Shown here: positions 1 through 12,156 of the stretch, one piece after another
Layout: the number at the start of each line of letters is the position of its first letter
Position numbering within the stretch: position 1 is the first letter of the stretch
Notes under the pieces: model-generated
The model's database searches: none
Told to the model about the DNA's origin: nothing
What the model saw: the letters and a program-made list of their open reading frames with translations, nothing else
Source of the DNA: Tamarix chinensis
Taxonomy: Eukaryota; Streptophyta; Magnoliopsida; Caryophyllales; Tamaricaceae
Length of the DNA stretch: 64,000 nucleotides
Reading direction: 5' to 3'
Assembly (NCBI GenBank): GCA_030549775.1
Contig: CM060171.1
Location: 141,578,859 to 141,642,858 of the forward strand
Translations under genes and position numbers: made by a program

Positions 1-1371
1 GGGGGGGGGTAATGAAAATTTGAGCTTATAATGATCTTTGAAGTAGAAACACAACGAACCTTCAAATTCGGCTCAACTAATATCCTTCAACCAACACTGC
101 ATGGAGCCTTGGGTGCATTATCCATAATAAAGAGGCAATCATATCAGTTTGCATAAATTTACGCTTTCTGCTTTTTACTGTATCGAGTTAGTTATTAGGC
201 GTTTGCATGTAAAATTAATGTGTACAAAATGTATCTTGGGAATGATGATCAATGTAATAATCATGGATAATTAAGAACTCTCATATCATCTAAGTATGAT
301 CTACTTAATCAACCATGAATCCATATTGTAACAATTACCGCAACACCTTATAACCTATATATATAATTTATTGCAGGATATTATTCAGTATAGAAGTGAC
401 ATCGAGTATGGTACGACGGTAATTATTTCTATAGTTTATTTTAGGCGTATTTTTAGTGTTTTTTTAATAGTACCTTTATAATTATAAATATTGTATAATT
501 AATAACGGGTATACTATAATTATATTTAATGCACGCTATTTTTTTGGGACCTAAATAATAATGAGTATAACATAATTAATAATAGATATATTATAACTAA
601 ATTCAAAGTATATTATAAATATACTATATCTATAAGGGCGGTTGCCCTGTGCTCGGTTATGCCATAATAATATTCCTACAATTATCACGAGCTTAGGATG
701 ATTCTCCGTGCCTTTTTCAATTGGTAAAATGGCTCGACATTACGGACAGGCAAGAACATTTTGTTACCATAACTGTATTATTTATTTATTTATTCTGTGC
801 GCACGCTGGGCTAAATGCTGTCTTTTTGTTGTCTTCCCTCTGCTGAATTACCATAAGCACTACGATTCTAGTAAGCGACAAACATAAAACTAAGGAAAAT
901 TTTCGTCCCAAAATCTGGCTAAACAAGGTAGAATCTCTAACCGTCTCCGTACATAGCAGCGGAAAATATGGAAGCACAAATGATGTGGATGCATTACCTA
1001 AATTCAGTTCATGCATGCAGATAATGTTCATCGCCACTTGCTTATTAACAAACAGTCAAACACTACTATTCTATTGAGTGATTTAGAACGTAAGCACCAA
1101 TAACAATAAACCAGAGCTACTCAAAATTAAAAGTGAAGTAAATGAAAATGAATTGGGTTAACAAAAATATAACAAGATTGAATGGGAATCAAGGATAAAA
1201 TAACATCGTAGTCTAAAAAAAGTATAAAACAAATTAAATAAAGCTCATAACTCAAACAATATTAGTAAGTATTTATACCCACCGACAGATGCATTCATAA
1301 TACATGAATCTATATAAAAGGGAGGCGAGGACCTAACTAGATTGAAAATAGTATCAAGGGTGACCCACACC
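1..1371. other. AT-rich intergenic DNA, no gene recognised
   Basis: No reading frame with a recognisable domain was found on either strand. The longest open frame (about 83 codons, minus, near 786-1037) has no family motif. Around 480-630 there are loosely repeated AT-rich strings ending in TATATTATAA-type motifs, which look like decayed low-complexity DNA. No terminal repeats or target duplications were seen. Confidence 0.5.
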
Positions 1372-3837
1372 TAGAGGTGGCAATTGGGTCGGGTGTGTCG
1401 GGTTCGGGTCGGGTTATAGCGGGTTAGGTCATTCTTTGGTCGGGTCATTTGAATTTTGCGGATCGGTTGCTTATTGGATCGGGCTATTTTAGGTTCGGGT
1501 CATTGTCGTGTTTGGGTCGGGTCGGGTCATTTCGGATTAATTAATCGGGTCATGTTAGGCTCAGATTAAGTAAACTCAGGTTCGGGTCATTTCGGATTAA
1601 CTTGGCTAGTAGGATCAGATTGACTTCGGATTATTTTCTCGTTCACATGACTAGGTGGACTCGGCCCATTCGGATCATTTGTGCATTATGACGGGTTGGT
1701 CCCATTGGGTCCGAGTTATTTTGAAGTAACTTGATGGGTCGTGTCATTTAGTGCAATTTAATGGGTTGGATTTGAGTAGTTACGAGTTAACTTGATGAGT
1801 CGGGTAGGGTCGGGTCGAGTTTTGATAGTTTGAGTCAAATTTAGATCCAGGTAATTATCATTTATTATATTATAAATATTATAGACAATCATGAGATTAC
1901 TAGTACAGATAAATAAATTAAGACTAGTATTAGATGCACTTTATTTTTCACAAGTAAATAATAAAGATATTTATAAATTTTAATAATAAAAAATATTGAA
2001 TGATACAATCTAACAAAGATATTTATCATTTTATTCTGATTTATTTGATTACTTAAAAAAAGATAATTTTATAAAACAAAGGTGATCATAACATGACTAT
2101 ACAATGTATAATTATCATTTATTATATTGTAAATATTAGAGGCAAACATAAGATTACTAGTACAGATAAATAAAATAAGAATATTGGATGCGCTTTATTT
2201 TTACTAGTAAATAATAAAAATATGTATACATGTTAACAATAAAGAATATTGCCTGATTCAATTTAACAAAGATATTTATCATTTGTTATCATTTATTTGA
2301 TTACTTAAAAAAAGATAATTTTATGAAAAAAAGGTGATCAAAATATGACTATATATTGTATAATTATTATTTATTAGATTGTAAATATTAGAAACAATCA
2401 TAAGATTATTAATATAGATAAATAAAATAAGAATATTATATATGCTTTATTTTTATAAGTGAATAATAAAGATATTTATAAATTATAACAATAAAAAATA
2501 TTATGTGATTCATTCTAACAAAGATATTTATCATCTATTTGATTACTTAAAAGATTTGATTACTTAAAAAACATAATTTTATAAAATAAAGGTGATCATA
2601 AATATGACTATACAATATATAATTATCATTTATTACATTACAAATATTAGAGACAATTATAAGATTATTAGTACATATAAATAAAATATGAATATTATAT
2701 GTACTTTATTTTTATAAGTAAATAATTAAAATATTTATAAATTTTAAGAATAAAAAATAATGTGTGATTCAATCTAACAAAGATATTTATCATTTATTAT
2801 CATTTATTTTATTACTTAAAATATTTAGTTACTTAAAAAAGATAATTTTATAAAATAAAGGTAATTATAACATGACAATATAATGTATAATTATTATTTA
2901 TTACATTATAAATAATAAAAGACAATCATAAGATTACTATTATAGTTAAATGAGTTTGCTAATACATAAAATATTTTATTTTGTTTTATATAAAAACATG
3001 GAGTAATGATCAAAATCATCCAAATAACATATTAATACTTGTTAGTTGTTAACTTGTTATACATGTCATGGATGATAGAATTAGAGAAAAAAATATTATT
3101 TTACACCATAAGTAATAATATATAATATAATAAATCAATAATTATTTGTATAAGTTCACTTGATATTATAGGACATGCATATGTTTTTAAGTTATGAACT
3201 TATAAAAGTAGTTAGGCAAAGAAGATAAAAGATATTAAAAAATTATCTAATATACACCTTTACAGCTAAAATTTCTCCAACTCATTAACCTCATAAGTAA
3301 GTATTAATTTTGATTTCATATAAGCAAGTAATTAAAAATATTTTATTAATTATTAATTGTTTATTAAATTATTATTATGAATTCTTAATGTTGTATTTTT
3401 GTGTGAAATGTTTTATTAGGATATCATTAATAAATAAGAATGTCTAGGGTAAAAGTATGAAAAATAAGTACAATTTATAAAATACTATATTTTAAAAGCT
3501 TTAAATGAATAATAAAATATGTATAATTTATTATTATTATAATATATTTTTATGTCTGATTGGGTCAACATCAGGTCGGATCAAATCAATGTTGGGTCGG
3601 GTCGAAGGTGGGTCAGGTTAATGTAGGGTTAGGTCGCTATCGTATTGGATATATGATAGGTCATAGGTCGGGATCGGGTCAGAACGGGTTCATTTTTATT
3701 CGGTCAATGCCGGGTTGGGTTAATGTCGAGTCGGGTTTGGGTTGGGTCGTTTTGTTAAACTTTTCGGGTTTTATCAGGTAAGGTTTTGCTCGAGTTGGGT
3801 CGGGTTAGACAGGTCGGGTCGACTTTTGCTAGCTCTA
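1372..3837 (+). mobile_element. Non-autonomous hAT-like element with GGGTCGGG-rich ends
   Basis: The left end reads TAGAGGTGGCAA, and the right end, reverse complemented, reads TAGAGCTAGCAA, a short hAT-type inverted terminus. Both subterminal zones (about 1385-1850 and 3555-3825) are dominated by GGGTCGGGT-type strings, all on the same strand and not inverted. The flanking 8-mers (CCCACACC and CTCACCCG) match at only 5 of 8 positions, so the target duplication is decayed. No transposase was seen. The same architecture recurs at 13343-15075 and 47838-51982, where the 8-bp duplications are clear, and this supports the call. Confidence 0.7.
1852..2960. repeat. Tandem satellite, period about 257 bp, 4.3 copies
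   Basis: Units begin at 1852, 2109, 2361, 2620 and 2888, each with TAATTATCATTTATTA or a close variant, giving periods of 257, 252, 259 and 268. Each full unit then contains, in order, AAGATTACTAGTACAGATAA, a CTTTATTTTT block, AACAAAGATATTTATCAT, TTTGATTACTTAAAAAA and AAAGGTGATCATAA. The fifth unit breaks off after about 70 bp. The array fills the middle of the hAT-like element. Confidence 0.85.
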
Positions 3838-3940
3838 CTCACCCGTTTCTAGGCTGGGAAGACATTTTCCTCTGTTAGCAAAATGAGAAATATTTGATTT
3901 AACACTCCCCAACAATTTAAATCTTAGATTATTAGAACAA

Positions 3941-5213
3941 TTATAATAAAATATAAAGGTAAATTACTAACATGGATGGTACTCTATGAATCATGACCAC
4001 CACAAACTCATCCAACCTTATGCAAATATTCCTAAATAATATTTTTATCCAAAAAATCTCCTTGCACCCCTCAATAATACTTTTATACTTTCCTCGATCA
4101 TAGATAGAGTCACCCACTTTTGCAATCGAGACTTCTACGTTCCTCCACAAAAGGTAAACAAAAACATGATGTTGATTATTGTATTTCTACATCTCCTGAC
4201 ATACTTGAGTTAGTATAGCTAACCAAAATTGGCTCAACCCTACTAAGATATAACCTCATCTTTGAAATCTCTCATAGATAAATCCACTTCACTCCCTTTT
4301 AATTATTCTTGATAGTGTTGGACATGAATTGACTGAATAAATTGACAACCAATAGAATGTCAGGCCTCCTACGTACTATTACATACATCAAACTCCTAAT
4401 GACTAATGCATATGAGAAGTAACTCATCTTCTTTCTACAATCTTCATACTTCGAACATGACACCATACTCAACTTTAATTGAGGAGCAAGAGGATAATTG
4501 ATTAACTTAGCTTAATCCTTGTTGAATATCTTGAGTACCTTCACTATGTACTCCTCTTGAGATAACCAAAGCTTTTTCTAACTTTGATCACATGCTATGT
4601 ACATGCCTATGATATACTTAGCTTAACCAAAGTCTTTCATTAGCAAGATATTGCTTTAAATTTAAAATTGGTTGCTGATCCTATCCCGCAATCAACATGA
4701 CGTTCATGTATAGACGTAAAAGGATGGAATCACTAGCCCCAAACGTTTTATCAAAGACAAAGTGGTTCGTTAATGTCTTTTCATACCTCTTTCAAGCCAT
4801 GAATGACTCATATTTCATATACCACTACCTCAATGTTTGCTTCTGTCTACACAAGCTCTTTATTATATTTGACACCATCCTTATTTGTCCTTAATCTTAA
4901 ACCCTGCTGGTAGCTCCATGTATACATATTCTTTGAGATCACAATGTTAGAAAGTTTTCTTGTGTTGTGTTTTATCCTAGTTTTTCCATCCTCATGCTTG
5001 ATCTTGAAAATCAATTTGTTCTTCAAGACCTTTCAACCCTTTAGTCTCTCCACAAGCTTGTTAGTGTTGTACTTTTAAAGGGAGTTCATCTCTTCATTCA
5101 TTGCAACCAACCATTTCTCTTTGTGAACATAATTGAGGGTATCATCATATCATAAAGTTCACCACTATCAATGAGTAATACATAGTCTATAATAGGATAC
5201 ATGTTGGTCGATC
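3941..5213 (-). pseudogene. Ty1/copia polyprotein relic, linker to RNase H half
   Basis: Read on the minus strand from 5213 downwards, short frames separated by stops and frameshifts follow the copia order. First comes the RST...DYVLLIDSGE linker, then KEKWLVAMNEEMNSL at the start of reverse transcriptase, then YMELPAGFKIK. A degenerate YVDD box reading YMNV lies near 4700. SLMYVIVRRRPDI, the conserved block before RNase H, follows near 4380, and EGCKEIFWIK of RNase H near 4060. Part of the RT between the start and the YMELPAGF block is missing. The catalytic box is destroyed, so the element is dead. It is the downstream half of the copia whose integrase half lies at 35357-36600. Confidence 0.82.
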
Positions 5214-6632
5214 TCATCTATAACACCCCCAAATTTCACTCCTAAAAAAGTTCACTAAAAAGAAAAAATTATGTAGAAGCTAAAGTAGAAAATAGGGAAT
5301 ACTACTGACACACTTAATATAATATAAATGTCTATCATCTACCTCATACTAGATGAAAGGCAAAACTGATTCAACTAAAACTTAAACATCATCATGCTAA
5401 GAGAATAAAATCTATTAAAAAAACTTAGATTTTAAAAACTTAGCAAAGTAAAGGGAAATCGAAATTCAGTTACAACACCATCAAAATTTTGATAAAATGC
5501 TTGAAAATTTTCAAAATATATAAAACAAATAGAGATAAATTTTTGAGGGATAAAAAAACCCGGAGGCCTACTCTCAAAGCTCAAGTATTCAACACAACAG
5601 TAGTAACATTTGATCTCAATCCTACACGAAAGTTCTGTTCCCCACCATAAGTGAGTCATCACAGGACTCATTCAACTAGTATCTGTATGGATCAAGTACT
5701 AAGCAAATCAAAACTACCTAACTCATGGGGGAACATGATATACATAAGGACGTGAAAATCTTTAACTTATAATTCTTATGCTCAAGTATACATTTGATAC
5801 ACACACCCTTTCATTTATACAACAACTCATATTATTTCATGAATTATATATCATAACATTAATTGTTTTCCCAACAATTATCAAGGAAAGTCATACATGA
5901 AATGAATATAGCAAGACATACAAGCGGCAACTAGAGTAGAGATGCTAACATGGAATATCAAAGTCATAATTGTTAAAGGTATATTTGACTACAGGGAAAA
6001 AACATATGAAAGATCATGCAATCATAGAATCATGCTTATAAACACATGAGTGTACTTGACTACACTTAGGTACAAGTATATAACAAATCATGAACTCATG
6101 CTGAATAACACAACTATTCTACAAGATAGCATTCTACATATAATGCCCATATGCGATAAAATAAATAGATCAAGTGATTATAAGGCAAGAACATAAGAAA
6201 GACAACTGAGCGACATGCATAGAATAATAAAATATAAAGTCCATGAATGAACAAGAATAATCAACTATTATATTCCATTATTGTCATCACAACTATTTGA
6301 TATTTTAACTTGACTATAGAGACTCAAAGAAATTGTAACAACTAATCTAGTACTCAAACTGTACTAGCCATAACCATATCTAAAATACCCCAAAATTTTA
6401 ATTTTAAAAATTATGGCCAAATAAGGATTTATTAGGGTAATTAATTAAATAAATGATTTTATTATAATTAAGAGAGATAATTAAAGTAAATCAAGAGGAA
6501 AATAATGAAGAATTTAATTGAAAAAAATTAGGGTATTCTACTAATTAACATGAAAGTTAAGGAAATTTATCCAAAATAACCAATTTAACCTAAAAAGGAA
6601 TTTAATTATTATTATTATTATTGTAAGTATTA

Positions 6633-6637
<5 letters not shown>

Positions 6638-6663
<26 letters not shown>
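6638..6663. repeat. (AT)n microsatellite
   Basis: An uninterrupted AT run follows ATT repeats near the start of the solo LTR. It sits just before the CT-rich leader-like zone. Confidence 0.9.
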
Positions 6664-7734
6664 ATAATACCAAACACCCAAAATACCCCAACCCATCTAA
6701 TTTCCTTTTTCCTATTTCTCCTTTCTTTTCCTTTTCTTCCTTTTCTCTCCTTTCTCCTTTCTCTTATTTCCCCTTCTCCCCCGAAAATGGGCCAGCCCGC
6801 CGGCCCAAATCCCTCCTCCCTCCCCTGTCTCGTGGGACCCAAGCCGCCTTTCTTTTTTCTCTTCTGCGCCCAGCCCCAACGCCCAGCCGGCCGGACCGTT
6901 TTTTTCTTTTCTTTCTTTCCCCTGGACCGTCCAGTCCACCCCCTCTTCCTTTTCTTCTTCTTCCCCGAGGCGTGGCGGCGACCGAGGAGCTGCAACCTAG
7001 CGCTCCATCGGCCACCAACGCTGCCACCGTCCTTCTCTCCTATTCCCCTCTCCCAAGCACCCTGGCCTTTTCCCTTTCCCTCTTCCCTCGACCCCGATGC
7101 CCCTGCCATGGCAGAACCGCCTCGACTACCGCCACCGGGTGGCATGCCTGGCATCTGCACCTCCTTTGTCTTCTTTCCTTTGTCCTTGCCCGGCCAATTG
7201 ACCTATATATATACCCCATAGCCTACCCTAATTTGAATTTTGATTTCGAAACCCTAGAATTAGTTACTTTCGCCGCCGCCCGATTAGACGAGCTGTCCAC
7301 CACTGCCGCTTATCGCCGACGGCCAAAACACCCCCAAAACCGCTCCTTGCACCACCCTCTACCTAACTAATTCCTCCTCGTCCCTTGATTTCCCCTGCAC
7401 GAGCCTCCCCGGCCATGCAAAGTCGCCCTCCCCAAACGACCAACTTCAGCCCCTTCCACCCTTCGCACTGCCACCGCCGTCAATTCCGCCGCCACCAACG
7501 CCACCTCTAACCTCCAAAATCACCAGGGGAGCCTCCTCTACCTCCCCACACCTCCCTTTCTTCCTCCTCCCTTCCTTATCCTCCTCCCTCCTTTCTCCTC
7601 CTTCCTCCACCTCAAACTCCCATGACCGCCGCCGCCGCCGCCGGTGCCACCACTGCCTTAGGTGGTTCTCCAAACTCTCCCAACCCTTAAAATTACTTTA
7701 TACAAATATTAATTATTTAATAATATTAATGTTA

Positions 7735-7743
7735 TTATCTATA

Positions 7744-7774
<31 letters not shown>

Positions 7775-8510
7775 TATTATTATTATTATCATCATCATTA
7801 TCTTGTTAGTATTGTTAATACTAACTTTATCCATTGTCACTTTTATTATTAAAATAAGTGTTTGGACACTTATATTATTATTATTATCATTTTGGTTACT
7901 ATATTATGGTTATTATCATTATTATTACTATGCTTAATGTTATTACTATTATCATTATTATTTTTATTATTATCATTATTACTTTATTATTATTACTATT
8001 AATATTGTTATTATCATTATTATTATTATGGTTATTGTTGTTGTTGGCGTTGTTAATAATATTACTATTATTCTCATTATTATCAAGGTTATTGAAACCG
8101 AAGTTGGCATGTTTCCCCTTTTGTTACTATAGGAGGGGAATACCCAACCTTGGTATTATTACTACTATTATTATTCAAACTTTGTCAATATTGTTCCTAA
8201 TGCCTTTGTTACTAGAATTATTACTATGGTATCATTATTAGTTATTACTAGTACTATTGCTATTATTTTGTTAATATTATTATGACAAAAACATTCAAAC
8301 CCATTATATTATTATTATTCCAAATATAACTAATATCATTACTATCTTTAATAACATTAATACATTGTTAGTAATACTAATATTATATTATTATCTTATC
8401 CCTAAAACCATTATTAGCCATAACCTTAAAAATAATAGGGGTTCTATTTCTAGGAGCATTGGTATTACTATTATTATTATTATTACTATTTTATTTTAAC
8501 AAGTATTAGT
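7735..8510. repeat. ATT/TTA-rich low-complexity tract
   Basis: Long interrupted runs of ATT and TTA triplets occupy this part of the solo LTR. An open frame of about 127 codons across it encodes almost only Leu, Ile and Tyr, which is an artefact of the triplet repeat and not a membrane protein. Confidence 0.85.
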
Positions 8511-9950
8511 ACTATCATTAGAAGAAATAAAGCTATGAGACAAATATAGTTATGAATAATAACATAAGTATATTTTGACTAGTAATAACTAGTAGGCTAA
8601 TTTGATGGTAAAAACCCTAGTTTTCACTTATAAAACTCCATGTAATAATAAGAACCCTAATCTTAGACTAAAATAGGAAATAATAGTATTTTTGGGTAGA
8701 AGGAAAACTAATTGTTAGTCTTACCCTCTTATAGGTGAATCGAGCCAAAGCCCTAAAGAGTTGTAGGAGCGTGCTCCAAGCCCGGCGTCGCTTTAGGTAA
8801 GGATGTAGCTAAGGCCCATGTGTGTTATGTGACTTGTATGCCTTGGATGCTTTATGTTTCATGTTATATTATGTATCGTATGATTGCCCTTAACTTGTCT
8901 TATGTGTAGCGCAGCTTGGAGTTGAGGTATGTTTTGTATGTGTTCTTATGGCATGAGCATGATATGTATGTGTGGTGATTGTGGTGTGATATGATATGAC
9001 CCTCTAAGACATGCATGCTAGGACAAATGATATTATGATATGGGAAATGAAAGGACAATAAGAAACAAATGGGAAGTGAGATGCTAAGGGGGATACGAGG
9101 TTGATCAAAATGAACGAGAGATGGAAACCATGTATGGAAATCCTAGGGTTTGCAAGGGAACTTCGGGAATTTTCATGGGATGGACAAAGCTTGCATGGGG
9201 GTGATCCTTACATGAGAAAAGTTGATTTAGGGTGTAAATAAGCTAAGGGGAGAGTTGTGGAGTGATTGGTGACTTGGGATGAAAAATAGTACGTATGTCG
9301 GTGTAAGGGTGTATAGGGGACCCGATTAGGGTTTTGGGAGGAAGTAATAACCTGGAAATTGTGGAAGTAAAAATGATTAAGGGAGAGTGGACTACGGGTT
9401 AAGAATGGGAATTTATTATGTAAGGAGTGAGTATGGGTGTTAGGGGAGAGAAGGAATATTGAGTGAGAAAAAGGGAGAGGTTACTTGTGGAAGAAGAAAG
9501 GTACTAGGGTTTGAGGTGGCTAACTAGGGTTTTTCCAGTCATATGTGAAGTCAAGAGGTAAAGTGATATGTTTGGGGATTAAATCTAATTAAGGTGAGAC
9601 TTGGGGAGATAGATGGAGCAATGGTTGTGTAAGTGAGAGGAAGTTAGGCCACATAGGTCTAATTAGGGTTTTCAAGGGAAGACCCTCGAGGGTGATGGTA
9701 GGTGGAGTCGATGTCGTGAGGTGTTGGGCCCTAACCCACACCCTTAGGAGTTAGGCTTTCATTAAAGAGTAAGTGTAAAGGGAAGTGGATGTCGGGGTGT
9801 GAGTTAGTGGGCACCGAGTCTCAAGATATGGGACGGGCCCTCGTTGGGGGATAATTATAGCTGAAGTTAGTCATGCATGTCTAGGGCGGAATTTGTTGAA
9901 TAAGATACGATAAAATACTAATCATGTAAAGTGAAAGAGTACTGAGCTGG

Positions 9951-10675
9951 GGCCAGCCGATCCACCGGTAAGGAATAGTGGTGTGGACTATTGTCCCGCA
10001 AGTGACCAATCCACCAGCGAATAATAGTGGTGTGGACATCGTCCCATAAGTAGGGTTGTTGACAAACCAAACCGACTCGCGAGCTTTTTGGGCTCGGCTC
10101 GTTAACGGCTCGGTTCTCTTATTAAACAAGCTTAAAAATTTGGCTCGAGCTCGGCTCGATTATTAAACAAGTCAAGCTTGAGCCCAATAAATTTAGGCTC
10201 GAGCTCGTTTAGAATGCAAAAGCTCATGAGCTTGGCTCGTTTAGCACCAAAGCTAAAGAGTCGACTCGTTAAAAGTTCGGCTCGAATCGTTAAAAGTTCG
10301 GGTCATTTATAAACAAACCAAGCTCAATCTTTATTTTTAGGCTTGTTTAGTAAATGAGCCAAGCCCAAACCTACCTCGGCTCGGCCCGATTCGGTTCGTT
10401 AACAGCCCTACCCACAAGTGACCGCCCACCGGCAATAATAGTGGGGGATCCCGAGCTTAGTAAACCAAACCCTAACTTGTTAATACACGTAAAAGATACT
10501 AAGTACTTAAAGTGGAACACCATGAGAGTTGGGGCCAGTCCGATCCACCGACATAAAATAGTGGTTAGGTGCGTTCTGCCCTATAAGTGACCGATCCACC
10601 GGCTATAATAGTGGTTAGGTGCGTTTTTCCCTATAAGTGACCGATCCATCGACTATAATAGTGGGGTTCCCGTAC
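9951..10675 (+). repeat. Subrepeat array (about 50 bp units) interrupted by a MITE
   Basis: Units resemble GTGACCGATCCACCGGC followed by TATAATAGTGG and TTAGGTGCGTT...CCCTATAA. Complete or partial units lie at 9951-10050, 10411-10460 and 10533-10675. The GGGGCCAG start occurs twice (9949 and 10531), so a larger segment including the array was itself duplicated. The reverse complement of this array recurs at 58420-58560, inside the LTR fragment at 57654-58598. Confidence 0.8.
10051..10410. mobile_element. hAT-type MITE, 360 bp
   Basis: The left terminus TAGGGTTGTTGACAAACC pairs with the right terminus, which reads TAGGGCTGTTAACGAACC when reverse complemented. Flanking 8-mers are CCCATAAG and CCCACAAG (7 of 8). 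The body is rich in GGCTCG and GCTCGAGC strings and has no coding potential. It sits between units of the subrepeat array, and the neighbouring units show what the uninterrupted site looks like (CCCGCAAGTGACC at about 9993). Confidence 0.88.
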
Positions 10676-12084
10676 TCGCATGGATTAGTAAAGATTATGA
10701 TGTGAATAAATTATAATTACCAGAGATCTAAAAGAATAAGTCTATCCGGACCATAGCTAGCCTTTATCATCTGTTTTACTATATGCTGTTCATATGACTA
10801 TGCCACGTATACTGTGTAGTGTGTTTGTATGTTGGCCTTAGCACATCTATTACCTTACTCAGTACGTAGCGTACTGATCACCCGTTTCATGGGTGCTACT
10901 CATTCCCCACAAGCAGAAGACCCGTCTGAGCTTGTGCAGGTAGGTGATGATGTCTTCGATGCCTACGACACCTACGAGGCATCGGGTGGGGCTGAGCTTT
11001 GAGCCTAAACCTGACTTGGGGATCGAGAGCGACTCTGCCAGACTCTGTTTCCTTTATTTGACCCTGTATTATCATATTTCATTGTGTTATCGTACTATGT
11101 TTTATGTTTTGAAAAACTCTAGTCACGTACTCCCTGGTTTGTAACCCTAAAACACACTCTGATTTCTGTATGACTCGTGTTTTATTTATGATTCGTGTTT
11201 AATGTTAACTTTGTTTAGCCTTAGCACTTAGTACTAGAACGGTAGGCGTGAACCGATCTGGTATTAAGTGTGGCGGTAATGCCCTAGAGTTTACGGTTTT
11301 ATCTTTTTGCTTCCGCTAAAACCTTTAATTAAACAAAAATTTTCAGTAGTAAATTTGGGGGTGTTACAATATCACTCAAATAACACTTAATCACTTAAGT
11401 ATGCATACCCCTTATAGGGTCGAAATATATCGAGACACCTATAGAGTAGAAAATGACCTCTTAGACCTTGTAAAGCATTTGAGATTACAAAAGAGAAAAT
11501 ACCTGAATGGTACCGAGTAAATACCAAACATAACTCAGATAGCTATCTTGAGTGGTACAAGTATAATTTAGGCCCGCATAACAAAATTTAAATCACTTCC
11601 ATTTACACAATGAAATTTCAATATTAAATCCATTTTAAGAGACATTAAAGCAAATCAACTTCAAGTGGTATTAAAGTCAATCGATTCTAAGTGGCATTAA
11701 TAGTTCCATGGAAGAAAAGCTCAACATAAGGCATCACACAATTTTAGTCCACACATAACCAATTAGATGATTTTCCAACCCAATTATAATTAAAATACAC
11801 TGAAACATATTCTAGACTCACCAAATGTTTTAGAATTTAGCTAAACATGTTAACCACATAATCATGCTCAACCATTTATATACTTGAACTCATGCAAAAA
11901 TCAAGAGGCATGCTAACATGTGATCACATTGAAAATTATAAGCACATAAATATATAGAATTATCATATGAGATACGGTATACGCTTGACATACTTAAATC
12001 ACATAAAGTATACTTATCACTTTCAACTTCATGAAGGCATACATCCCATGATTCCACCATAAGTAAAGAGATTTACCTAAAGTC

Positions 12085-12087
<3 letters not shown>

Positions 12088-12153
<66 letters not shown>
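12088..12153. repeat. (GA)33 microsatellite in LTR-A
   Basis: A perfect GA run lies at the position where LTR-B (19446-19513), LTR-C (33016-33025) and LTR-D (29600-29622) have shorter GA or compound runs. Confidence 0.95.

Positions 12154-12156
<3 letters not shown>

Larger units (their letters stand above)
6381..11368 (+). mobile_element. Solo long LTR (about 5 kb) nested in LTR-A
   Basis: The left end TAAAATACCCCAAAATTTT is a mutated form of TGTAACACCCC, and the right end is AATTTGGGGGTGTTACA. Both sides carry the exact 5-bp duplication ATATC (6376-6380 and 11369-11373), as expected for LTR-element integration. Only one LTR is present, so this is a solo LTR left by recombination. Inside are an (AT)n tract, a CT-rich leader-like zone (6700-7680), ATT-rich DNA (7735-8510), a G-rich zone, an approximately 50-bp subrepeat array and a conserved 3' end with GTGTGGCGGTAATGCCC near 11270. 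Open frames in the CT-rich zone are compositional artefacts. Confidence 0.78.

Noticed and set aside
1061..1080. CACTACTATTC as the missing left terminus of the 36.7-43.9 kb CACTA element
   Set aside because: Only the first eight bases match CACTACTAGGAAAA, and no ACCGTTATTAA subterminal repeats follow it.
6633..7370. Several overlapping open frames of 75-175 codons on both strands in the CT-rich zone
   Set aside because: Residue content is Pro/Ser/Phe on one strand and Arg/Lys/Gly/Glu on the other, exactly what strand-biased CT composition gives. The zone is the leader-like part of a solo LTR and shows no domain.
7858..8241. 127-codon Leu/Ile/Tyr-rich frame resembling a membrane protein
   Set aside because: It is a translation of ATT/TTA triplet repeats.
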